From NCBI GenBank assembly GCA_022453515.1, contig JAJNNY010000184.1, forward strand, positions 1 to 13,157: DNA of 13,157 nucleotides, written 5' to 3'. Shown piece by piece: positions 1 to 7,929 of the stretch; position 1 is the stretch's first letter; each line of letters begins with the position of its first letter. The notes beneath the pieces are model-generated. The model saw only the letters and a program-made list of their open reading frames with translations, made no database searches and was not told the origin of the DNA. This DNA is from Astrocystis sublimbata (taxonomy: Eukaryota; Ascomycota; Sordariomycetes; Xylariales; Xylariaceae). Position numbers and translations under genes: made by a program.

Positions 1-831
1 GGGTGGCATAGGCGTGTTCGACGAAGATCCGGGCGCTCTGGGGACCTGCGGGCTCAATGCCTAGTGCGAGCGCGAGGTAGTTTGCCATGCTCAAGAAGGC
101 GGCGCAAAGAGCTTGTGTGAATTTGAAGGGCAAGGGAATCCATTTCGGGACACCCATGGCCATCGCCCGGCTCCAACGCCAAATCTCAGAGCCGAAATTC
201 AAACCGCCGGGCGTAGAGTCAGAGACGCAAAGGTGATGGGGTAAGACGGCATCTTCGCCGTGGCGCTCACGGTACGCATTCAACGTTGCTGCCGCGTATA
301 TTCCACCTTCAACAGATCAGTCAGAATGGAAGTCACACGCCATCAAGCTTGCTACATCAAATACATCGCACCAAGAAACCAGACACGGTCATTTTCAAAC
401 ATACCGGTATTCGACATTATGTGCATAATGACTCGCTCATTATCATCTTTGGTGGGAAAGCAGGCGTCGATGACTGGGTTCATAGCTTCTGTCCGCTTTG
501 GCAACGTTTGTGTTGCTGCGGCAAAGATGGGGTTGATGATGACTACAATCCTAGCAGAAGGGAAGAGTGCATGATAACCCTCGGAGTATTTCGCTGTGAT
601 GACGATTAATGCCGGCCAAGGTGGTGAAAACTGTAATGGGAGTCGGCTTCGCTTACTTACAGACGTGCTTTGGGCTTCCATCTCCCCAACCATAAACCAG
701 GATCGTCGTTGGGTCAGCCGCGGTGGTCTTCTCTTGACATTCTCAGCACTCGAGCTCGTTCCCTCATTACGAATGTAAATGCGGTTCGTTAAGGGCGTAT
801 AGCCCGGGAAGCTCGGAGCTTGCACAACCAT
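1..831 (-). pseudogene. DUF829 (TMEM53/PaxU-like) protein, 3 exons, 3' partial, apparent frameshift
   Basis: Proposed exons are 831-661, 593-405 and 306-<1 on the minus strand. Intron 660-594 has a GTAAGT donor and CACAG acceptor; intron 404-307 has a GTATGT donor, a CTGAC branch motif and an AAG acceptor. Both introns are phase 1 and keep one frame. The start at 831 opens with MVVQAPSFPGYTPL. Recognisable DUF829 blocks follow: ILVYGWGDGSPKHV (about residues 44-57), GYHALFPSARIVV, MSNTGGIYAAATLN (117-130, nucleophile-elbow region) and SDSTPGGLNFGSEIWRWSRA (149 on). The reading frame slips by one base near 728-735: exon 1 is 171 nt where 172 is needed. This may be a missing G in the consensus or a true disabling mutation. 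The C-terminus lies beyond base 1. Fungal members are often named after PaxU of indole-diterpene clusters, but their biochemical role is not established and no such cluster is visible here. Family call is confident; functional state is not. Confidence 0.72.
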
Positions 832-1361
832 CTTTCCACTTGTGAGAAGTCTAGCTTGATGGGAGGGTGTAAAAGGCCAGCGTTGCTTGATTGTCTCGGC
901 ACACGATTCAGTCTGAGACGAGGAGATTGCCAACACAAGCCATGTGATAGCTTCCTGCTGAGAGCAGCTTTTATTGACATGCTCCCAAGCCTGAGCAGCA
1001 CTAGACAATTATCATCACCGCTTCAAGGGCCGAAATTGTTGAGGACGCTGGGGTCCGCCCCTGATAGCCCAGGCACGATCCAGGAACGCGATCTAATCGA
1101 TAGAATCTGTCCAATCAAGCTGTATCATTCAAGCATCGAAACGGGCTGCTGGGCCTTGGCCGATATGTTGTGTGGGGCCACGATCAAGGAGAGCCGAGGC
1201 AAGTGGACTTGATGGCATAGCGCCCTCAACACTGCCGGTGCTAACTGATAGTCTCATTTCACCTCATGTATGCATCCCTAACGCGTGTATTTTCGAGCTC
1301 AAGTCCGAATGTCTTTCCTTTCCATGTACACGCATCATGTGCAATGTTTGGCAATGGGTGT
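832..1361. other. Intergenic, single-copy flank of the inverted repeat
   Basis: This stretch lies upstream of the DUF829 start and outside the inverted repeat. The open frames here are short, overlap on both strands and show no family motif, so I annotate no gene. It probably holds the promoter of the minus-strand DUF829 gene, but I could not pick a convincing TATA element. Confidence 0.5.
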
Positions 1362-1400
1362 GATGCTCCTAGCCATCCAGCCCGCCGCCGACAGAAGCAT

Positions 1401-1416
1401 AAAAGGCATGCCTTTT
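1401..1416. repeat. 16-bp perfect palindrome AAAAGGCATGCCTTTT
   Basis: The site is self-complementary over all 16 bases and sits in non-coding DNA within the left arm; the mirror copy is at 13105-13120. A dyad this long could bind a dimeric regulator, but no target gene starts nearby on a convincing frame, so function is unknown. Confidence 0.4.
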
Positions 1417-1616
1417 CCTGAATAAGCCACCCCTAACGTTCTGATTGGCCTATTTGGCGAGAATCACGGACCTTGCCGCCTGAGCTTACATAGCCCGGAG
1501 GGAACTAACTAATGTAGTTGCCGGCAATTGAGCACTCTGGCGGCATTTGAACAATGCTCATTGCCCAATGCCGTGAGGGCTTGGGTAGATGGAGAGAGGC
1601 TCGTGAGAGCGCAATT

Positions 1617-1651
1617 CCTTTTTTTTTTCTTTTCTTTTTTTCCCTTTTTTC
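1617..1651 (+). repeat. T/C-rich low-complexity tract
   Basis: CC followed by T10-C-T4-C-T7-CCC-T6-C. The mirror tract at 12869-12904 has A5 where this has T4. Such pyrimidine tracts are common in fungal promoters, but no gene start could be tied to it. Confidence 0.7.
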
Positions 1652-2681
1652 TGATATCACAATGGTCCAATGACGATAAGGGTTGCATAGAATTCGTCGC
1701 AAAGGCATCCGTGCAGAGACGGCAAAATCAGACTTGCTGGAGCAATTGCTTCGGAACGATCCGATTCCTCGTCCCAATCCAAACGTATGATAACGACCGT
1801 TTTAACAGATGCCCCGACCTGGATTTCTGTAGCCATTAGACTCGCCACACTTACGGCATTGTCACGATAATCACATGAATTAGACTTAGTCTTGCCACGG
1901 TCAGCTCGTTTGCCTCGCTGTCGCATATCGCAATGGCATTTCCAGGTGTACACCGGTGGATTCGAATATACCGGGCACTTCTTGAAAAAGGTTGATGGCC
2001 TCGATGACCAACGCTCGATAAACAGTCAATGCACTATCAATTGGCGAATGATTGGATGCCTGTCCCAAGTCTCAAGTTAAACAGACTTCCGAAGAGGCCA
2101 ACGACTGTCATTACCGTAGAGTAAGCAAGGACAGGGTTATCCCGTGAGTAGCATGAAACTTCTTTCAAAGATCACCAGCTACAAGCAACAACCGCGTTCC
2201 CCGCTGAGGTGGGCCATTGTACTCGCCTCAGGTCATCATCGGTATCACAGCATCACAGCATCACAGCATCACAGCACACGTTGGTCCCCCCCTCATTTCA
2301 CTCGTTCGCCCACGCATGGTATAGCAGTGCATTGCAGAGCTATGATACAGAGGTCCCGCATCGGGATTTGTGATGCATCAGCATCTCTGGTCGATCTCTG
2401 ACGCTGCTCATCCTGGCCACTAACATTCAAGATCCCCCATACCCAGCCCTACGGCTCAACAACGGTGGTAGGCGAGGTAGGCACTACGCCGTAGAAATGC
2501 CGTGAGACATGCTTCTCGTGTTCGCTGCCAAGCTGGAGTCGACTGACGGGTTAGGCTACGTCGGTGGTATGAGTTGGGTTACCGACGTCACATGCGTCGA
2601 GGAGAGAACCATTGATATGCCGCAATGACTACCTAAAGTAGATTATATCCTGGGTTGACATCTCTTTTGGTCGGAAACTGC
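1652..2681. other. Intergenic stretch without a supportable gene
   Basis: Frames up to about 100 codons occur on both strands, but they overlap each other, lack recognisable domains and, for several, their ends change between the two arms because of one-base indels. I see no tRNA or other RNA gene. The only structured item is the tandem repeat at 2243-2274. The mirror stretch is 11839-12868. Confidence 0.5.
2243..2274 (+). repeat. Tandem 8-bp repeat (CATCACAG), four units
   Basis: Four consecutive 8-mers, the first reading TATCACAG and the next three CATCACAG. The copy number is the same in the mirror at 12245-12276. Confidence 0.85.
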
Positions 2682-3145
2682 ATGGGCTATTGCATGTCTT
2701 ATCACCAATTCGTGGATCCTACAACTAAGAAATGGGATGGGATTCTGATCCAGTTGGATGTAGAGCCTGGCTCGCCTGGGTCATTCAACGTTCGCAATTT
2801 GTACTCGTCGAGCTCGTGAAGGCCGCCAGGACTTCAGAACCAACTCTCGGTCTTCTTCTTCCCAAAGGACTTGGTGTTGACACTCTCGACACTGGCTCGA
2901 CTGGTGAGCCGACTGAAGTACGCATTCACGCCAAGCTCGCTAGCTACCACTCCCCTTGTGCTATGCTCTTGGCATCCCGTTCTTACTAAATTTAGGGCAA
3001 CTTTCTCGACTCTGGCGACCCTCCGCTGCCGAGCGCTGCTTACAAGGTGAGTTTCGCCGACGGAGGGTCCGGGGTGGCACTCCGCAAACCCATAACGGCA
3101 ACGTTAACGTACCACACCAAGGGAAACACTCGAGGATGGGGCTGA
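2682..3145 (+). pseudogene. Hypothetical two-exon coding remnant with an in-frame stop
   Basis: An ATG at 2682 opens a 45-codon frame (MGYCMSYHQFVDPTTKKWDG at its start) that looks protein-like but stops at a TGA at 2817-2819. The same frame continues open to 2903, where a GTGAGC donor begins a possible 92-nt intron (2904-2995) with a TTACTAAA branch-like motif and TTTAG acceptor. The next exon begins GNFLDSGDPPLPSAAYKVSF and reaches a stop at 3143-3145. Phase is kept across the intron, so a single gene broken by one TGA is conceivable. An alternative donor (AAG|GTGAGT near 3048) would change the end. In the right arm three single-base length changes shift this frame. I recognise no family; it may be a decayed gene, a gene damaged by consensus errors, or chance. 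Confidence 0.25.
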
Positions 3146-3639
3146 AGATGACCTACATGCCTACCTCGCTCGCATGTTCGCAATTAACAGGGTGACCGGC
3201 CTAGCGGCGCCCATTGAACAGGTACCTAGCATCCTAGGTAATCAAACATAGTGGAGAACTGTCAGACCTCACCGTGGCGGTACCAATCCTGTGCTGGCGC
3301 GCAGTACCTAGTCCACGGTAATTAGACCGCGTCGAGCCTAGAGAAGGATCAACTCTGAGAATATGTACGACTCATGACATAATGCTTGCCTGGATCGGGG
3401 TAAGATTGAAGCTGAACGGGCTGGTACGATCGACTGACTGGTCCCAGTCCGACGTTTTAGGCGATGGCAGTGCCTCAAGCTGGTGATAGTCCAAGTATAA
3501 GAGTTGCAGTAGCCCCATATGTTCAACCGAGGAAAAGAGAGTCAGCATTCTGCCCACCTTTCCCTACCCAACCTGCAATATCTTTGCTCTTCCTGATCCT
3601 ATCTACGGTGCTCGCTCAATACCTACGAGTCTTGCCAAT
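3146..3639. promoter_or_regulatory. Upstream region of the small secreted protein gene
   Basis: No gene is supported here. A TATA-like TATAAGA at 3496-3502 lies about 140 bases before the ATG at 3640. The last 100 bases before the ATG are pyrimidine-rich, as in many fungal 5' leaders. The mirror region is 10881-11373. Confidence 0.45.
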
Positions 3640-4279
3640 ATGTCTCTCAAGGCGTGCACTGTTGTGCTGGCCATGATGGCTGGCACTGCCTTCGCCGCGC
3701 CAAAATGCGGAGCAGCTCCAAACGCAACATACCCAGCAGTTCCAACAAAGACCTGCGAGGATCCTCCTAACCAGACCACTGGGGTACGTATTTGATCTTC
3801 TGATTTTTCGATTTTTTATTATTGTTATAGCAACCGTCTCCCACATGCTGCGTGTACCTTTCGTGTTCTTGCCCACACCATGAAAATCACAACAAGAGAC
3901 GGTTCTCATCCATCTAACTGTCGGATAGTACCCGGACTACAACTCCTTCTGCAAGTGCCCGGCCGAGACAGAGACGGCCTGGGGCAACCCGTACCTAGGT
4001 CTTGTACGATGCGACACCCAATGCACACCCAAGAACACAAAACAACGAGAGTCGCACAACGACAGTGCTTCGTCGCTCGAGGACTGTATGAATGCCTGCA
4101 CAGGAAGCTTCGAGAAGGCCAAGCGCCAGGAGAACATCCCCGGCAATGACGACTATTGGTTCTGCCACGGCGTCAACTTCATCGAGGGAGAGCTGTGTGA
4201 ATTTTTCGGCACGGTGGGAGAGATGAAATTCGAGGCTGATTCAGGGTCTGACTGCTGGTACCAGGACGGTCTGGATTAA
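3640..4279 (+). CDS. Small secreted cysteine-rich protein (effector-like), 2 exons, 164 aa
   Basis: Exons are 3640-3783 and 3929-4279. The 145-nt intron has a GTACGT donor, a CTAAC branch motif about 10 bases before a TAG acceptor, and phase 0. The N-terminus MSLKACTVVLAMMAGTAFAA has a short basic start, a hydrophobic core and an AFA-A cleavage site after residue 19 or 20, a typical signal peptide. The mature part has eleven cysteines (23, 39, 56, 58, 76, 80, 101, 105, 127, 138, 157) with CxC and two CxxxC pairs, N-glycosylation sequons at N28, N44 and N92, and a KR dibasic pair at 113-114. Aromatic residues flank the late cysteines (WFC, CWY). I see no transmembrane segment or GPI signal. 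No family is recognised. Size, secretion signal and cysteine content match candidate effectors of plant- or insect-associated fungi, but that role is inference. The odd cysteine number leaves one unpaired or allows a dimer. The nearest downstream gene is the F-box gene on the same strand. Confidence 0.85.
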
Positions 4280-4712
4280 AGTGAGGTTATCATGCTGTGC
4301 CTGGGGGTTTGCTTGTATATATTATGGGACAGACATCATCAACTAATGCATGCGTATTCCGCAAAGTTCCTCTGGCATGTTTCAATTCCTTAACGTCACG
4401 TGCATTAGGTGCCATTCGCTTTCTGAATGACTCAGCTGACAGCGACTGCAGGCAGCTGCAATTGTTTTGTGCTGGAGCCCCTGTCCAGTCACCAGTATGT
4501 GCTTTTCCATGCCGCCGTCCCTCTCTCGCCAATGACCATTAACCAGTATTAGCATACGGGTCTACGCACCACGCACCCTCGGCACGGAGCCATCTTCATG
4601 AAGAATATGGTTATCATGTGGCATATTACATGTCCCCTTTTACTTGTCGCTCCCCAGCAGAGAGATTGCGCATGTTGCTAGATTGATGTTTTGGATATAG
4701 CGCCGAAGAGCC
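4280..4712. other. Intergenic: 3' end of secreted-protein gene and F-box promoter
   Basis: Open frames on both strands (about 80 codons) mirror each other and have no motif, so they are left out. The stretch should hold the poly(A) site of the upstream gene and the promoter of the F-box gene; an AT-rich TATATATTATGG-like run sits at about 4315-4326. Confidence 0.45.
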
Positions 4713-6590
4713 ATGCAACCTCCACTTAGTATGTATAAGCACCTCCCTTGCCTCACTTCACCTTATCCGCCTCACTGTTTCGACGGAGAACTAGGAAGCC
4801 TTTTGTTAGATATAGAACTTTGGGCTGACGCACATGTACGCATGTAAGTATGTGGATTTTGCGGTACGGGGAACAACCGGCGTGGTTGGGTAGTAGATGG
4901 TCCGATAGCACGTATAGACAGCCACTGGTCAATGTACTACCGGGCCATCTACTGCATCGGCTCTAAGAACAATGACCCGTGTCTTTCCGGTCTGGCCTGT
5001 TACCGGGAGCATGATGAGAAGAATTATCTGCCGCCTGAGGCTCATCAACGCTATGACAGCTTGCATATTGACCCCCAATCCCTGATCACTATCGAAGGCG
5101 TCACTCCGCCGGGATCTGACATGCCAGATTCGGAGCAATCGACGTATGCATGGGGCTTCCGTTTTCATGACTCTTGTTGGCGCCTGGTTGAGCAGGCATG
5201 CATACCGCATTCTATCGACATCAAGTTACTGTGGCGGATATTACGTTCTGTTCCGCATGCGTCATCCCTCCCCTTTTGGGGGCACAACTTTGGTGGTCTA
5301 TACCTCAATAACAGCCAAACAATCTCCCGATTAGGGGGTGTCTCGAACCGTGAGTCAATCTGGGGGACGTCATTACCTTCCCTCCCTGATAGCTGTACGA
5401 TATTTAGTTTCTGGTGTAATGCCCTGCGCCTAGTGGGTTTCGAACAGCGATGATTTTGGCCCTAGTTGGTGTTCGCTGACTCTTGGTATTCCAGTCATGA
5501 TACCAAGTACGCACTACGATCCTTTCGATGTCCCTGAACTGAAGACAAGACTGGCCCAAATACGGATAGACTCCGACAGCGCCATCCCCGCGATTGATAA
5601 CTCACCGGCTACCGTATCTTTGGCGAAGGTATCAGCTCGATCTGACCCGTTCTTCAGACTTCCACCGGAGCTAAGGGAGGCAGTTCTCACATTCGTAGCT
5701 ACAGTGGACGTCCTCTCATTTCGTCTCTCGTCGCATGCTGTAGCTGCCATCCCACTTTCTCAGAACTTTTTCAAGAGTAGATTCTGGCCCGATCGAGAGC
5801 TCGGCGCGTTCTTCGATCCCTTTCTACTGCGGCCTTCGGAGAGAGCCGGTATAGATTGGCGAGAGCTTTACCGCTTCTCGAAGGAGCGCCTTCGGCACAA
5901 TCTTGTCGGACTCGGAGAACGTAACAGACTCCGCATCTGGAAGCAGACGGTACGACCGCTCGCACAAGCCATGGGCACGGTCGCTAAATTGAGTGTTCTG
6001 AAAGGGGGTTCAGACTGGCTACAGAGTTGGGAAGGTGCTAAGAAGGCGTCCTGGAAGTCTGTCGAGTCCTTGCGAAGTCTCGACCCGGAGCTGTTCGGTG
6101 ACCTCAGCCACCAAATCCTGGAAGCCGAGATTCATCTTCCACCTTTGAACATAGAGGCCATTCACGTCAGTGTGGTTGAGTTCTTCGGCAAGAAGTTCAT
6201 ATCCGGCTTAGCCTTCCAAACTGAAGATGACGAAGATATCGAACTTGGCTACACCATGGTAGGCTCGGAGGAGCCCCTCATTGTCGAGGCAGGTCTCGAG
6301 GGGTTTCACATTGCTGTCGATTACTGTGGCTTTGGAGCGATATCTCCGTACACCAGTCAACATATGGAGTCGGAATATCTAGACTGGGTTGGAGAGAGAG
6401 ACGATCTGCCGATCCAGACACTGAGATGCAACGGGGGTACCATTCGAAGGATACGTGCCGTTTTCGACGTAAGATCCGCACGGTGTTGCCCCCCTTCACA
6501 ACGCACAACCACGAGACTGACATGCAGCAGGGCTTTAGAATGCAAGCTTTATACATACCAGAGAGTAATGCTGATGGCGAAGACCTCTAG
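4713..6590 (+). CDS. F-box domain protein (DUF7600-type family), 4 exons, 516 aa
   Basis: Proposed exons are 4713-4728, 4849-5349, 5495-6468 and 6531-6590 (1551 nt). Introns: 4729-4848 (GTATGT donor, GCTGAC branch, AAG acceptor), 5350-5494 (GTGAGT, GCTGAC, CCAG) and 6469-6530 (GTAAGA, ACTGAC, CAGCAG; the acceptor could be three bases earlier, adding a Gln). All phases agree. The tiny first exon gives MQPPL and joins to ICGFCGTG, a cysteine pair (7 and 10) usual at the start of this family. Further family blocks are HWSMYYRAIYC (about 31-41), FRFHDSCW (109-116), WGHNFGGLY (149-157), DPFDVPEL (181-188), and an F-box starting at RLPPELREAV (about 227) followed by RFWPDRELGAFFDPF. The spliced end FDGFRMQAL replaces an unspliced tail that looks non-coding. 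By family, the F-box would bind Skp1 and present substrates to an SCF ubiquitin ligase; the substrate is unknown. Length and order look intact. Confidence 0.85.
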
Positions 6591-6913
6591 ACTCTGATAT
6601 CCGCCGGGCCATATAGAACTTCTTTTCTGTTCCATGTCCAGCGTCCTCGCGATTCAATACTTATCATGCATTTTTTTGGAAGACGGGATTGACCCCAAGA
6701 AGGAACATCCCAATCGACCCGCGGAAAGCCAGCATTGCGAGTTGTTAGGTGTCCAGTATGCAGAGAGATAAGATACCCGTTTATCTCTGTTATCTACTAA
6801 CACAGTCATTCAATAAGGTCCTCTGTTATGCGGCTGTACGTACCTACCATGCAGGCAAACACCCTAGGCACGAGGCATATAGGCTTAAATTACCCAGCTT
6901 ACATACAACAAGC
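6591..6913. other. Intergenic between F-box gene and SINE-like element
   Basis: This stretch holds the 3' flank of the F-box gene. I see no open frame of interest, no repeat and no clear terminator. The mirror is 7607-7929. Confidence 0.5.
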
Positions 6914-7230
6914 CACCAGATGGTCTAACGGTTAGAGCTGCAGCTCCAACCTGAAGGTCGCTGGTTCAGATACGGGGACTGGCTAACTCCCCGTCAGTCG
7001 ACCTGGAGCTCTCACTACCTAACCCGGGGGGTAGTGATAGTAAAGGGTGTCTGACGGTTCGAGTGCCCGACACGGTCGGTGCCAGAGCAACCCGCAAAGA
7101 AGTACCCACGGCGCGAAAGCGCGGGCGCGTTGTAGCTTAGGGGCTTGCGCCAAAACCTAAGGCAAGGCGTGAGTAGATGTTGGGGGAGGGGGTTGTTACC
7201 CTTTTTTTTCCTTTTTCCTTTTTTCTTTTT
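6914..7230 (+). mobile_element. tRNA-derived SINE-like element, left copy
   Basis: An exact Pol III A box (TGGTCTAACGG, 6921-6931) is followed 31 bases later by a near-consensus B box (GGTTCAGATAC, 6963-6973). The head resembles a tRNA with a CTCCAAC anticodon-like loop (CCA at 6946-6948), but the T and acceptor stems do not pair, so it is not a working tRNA gene. A second B-box-like GGTTCGAGTGCC lies at 7056-7067. The element continues with a GC-rich, hairpin-rich body and ends in a T/C tract (T8-CC-T5-CC-T6-C-T5, 7202-7230), where T8 would stop Pol III. Head, body and low-complexity tail are the layout of a SINE. I could not find target-site duplications, so both limits are approximate. The tail points to the palindrome centre. 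Confidence 0.55.
6972..7161 (+). ncRNA. Series of perfect hairpins in the SINE-like transcript body
   Basis: Consecutive stems are visible: ACGGGGA/TCCCCGT (6972-6978 with 6988-6994), TCACTACC/GGTAGTGA (7012-7019 with 7030-7037), GTGTC/GACAC (7047-7051 with 7069-7073), GCGC-GAAA-GCGC (7111-7122, a GNRA tetraloop) and CTTAGG/CCTAAG (7136-7141 with 7156-7161). Together with the upstream A and B boxes this suggests a structured Pol III RNA of about 300 nt. Whether it is transcribed cannot be seen. Confidence 0.4.
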
Positions 7231-7290
7231 ATACCTATATTTATATAACTAATAGAACTATAGTTCTATTAGTTATATAAATATAGGTAT
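7231..7290. repeat. AT-rich 60-bp perfect palindrome at the arm junction
   Basis: The 30 bases to 7260 are exactly complementary to the 30 bases from 7261; the central bases read AATAGAACTA|TAGTTCTATT. There is no loop. This marks the turn-around point of the whole inverted repeat. Confidence 0.98.
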
Positions 7291-7606
7291 AAAAAGAAAA
7301 AGGAAAAAGGAAAAAAAAGGGTAACAACCCCCTCCCCCAACATCTACTCACGCCTTGCCTTAGGTTTTGGCGCAAGCCCCTAAGCTACAACGCGCCCGCG
7401 CTTTCGCGCCGTGGGTACTTCTTTGCGGGTTGCTCTGGCACCGACCGTGTCGGGCACTCGAACCGTCAGACACCCTTTACTATCACTACCCCCCGGGTTA
7501 GGTAGTGAGAGCTCCAGGTCGACTGACGGGGAGTTAGCCAGTCCCCGTATCTGAACCAGCGACCTTCAGGTTGGAGCTGCAGCTCTAACCGTTAGACCAT
7601 CTGGTG
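7291..7606 (-). mobile_element. tRNA-derived SINE-like element, right copy
   Basis: Reverse complement of the element at 6914-7230, differing by one base in the tail (A5 at 7297-7301 against T6 at 7219-7224). The A box falls at 7589-7599 and the B box at 7547-7557. The two copies stand tail to tail across the 60-bp palindrome. Confidence 0.55.
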
Positions 7607-7929
7607 GCTTGTTGTATGTAAGCTGGGTAATTTAAGCCTATATGCCTCGTGCCTAGGGTGTTTGCCTGCATGGTAGGTACGTACAGCCGCATAACAGAGG
7701 ACCTTATTGAATGACTGTGTTAGTAGATAACAGAGATAAACGGGTATCTTATCTCTCTGCATACTGGACACCTAACAACTCGCAATGCTGGCTTTCCGCG
7801 GGTCGATTGGGATGTTCCTTCTTGGGGTCAATCCCGTCTTCCAAAAAAATGCATGATAAGTATTGAATCGCGAGGACGCTGGACATGGAACAGAAAAGAA
7901 GTTCTATATGGCCCGGCGGATATCAGAGT

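Larger units (their letters stand above)
1362..7260 (+). repeat. Left arm of 11.8-kb inverted repeat
   Basis: Every base of this arm can be followed in reverse complement from 13157 back to 7261. Differences are length changes only, at about 1366 (2 nt), 1432, 1531, 1631, 1866, 2108, 2140, 2207 (GG-T-GGG against GGG-T-GG), 2578, 3030 (two single G), 3073, 3440 and 7219 (T6 against A5). There is no spacer between the arms. Gene models in the arm from 3640 inward are base-identical to those on the other side. Confidence 0.97.

Noticed and set aside
352..1008. A single 218-aa minus-strand protein
   Set aside because: It mixes intron sequence, a shifted frame and upstream non-coding DNA; the family blocks are recovered only with two introns and three exons.
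1505..1953. Minus-strand frames of 90-98 codons (mirrors near 12621-13036)
   Set aside because: Frame limits differ between the two arms because of one-base indels, the frames span a low-complexity tract, and no motif is visible.
2243..2274. CRISPR-like or minisatellite array
   Set aside because: Only four 8-bp units without spacers; a simple tandem repeat in a eukaryotic genome.
4290..4542. 80-81 codon frames on both strands
   Set aside because: They overlap each other in the 3' flank of the secreted-protein gene and show no domain, signal peptide or splice support.
4834..4896. Start at 4834 with a mini-intron (GTAAGT at 4844 to TAG at 4893)
   Set aside because: The frame would fit, but it removes the CGFCG cysteine block seen in the family; the 4713 start with the 120-nt intron keeps it.
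5497..6597. A stand-alone 366-aa protein starting at 5497
   Set aside because: The frame continues in phase from an upstream exon through a GTGAGT/CTGAC/CAG intron, and its last 40 codons read through another good intron.
6914..6985. A functional tRNA-Trp gene (CCA in an anticodon-like loop)
   Set aside because: The A and B boxes and loop are tRNA-like, but the T stem does not pair, the acceptor stem pairs poorly and one anticodon-stem pair is mismatched. A SINE head fits better.
7231..7290. Telomere or hairpin chromosome end
   Set aside because: No telomeric repeats (such as TTAGGG arrays) are present and the sequence continues symmetrically on both sides.
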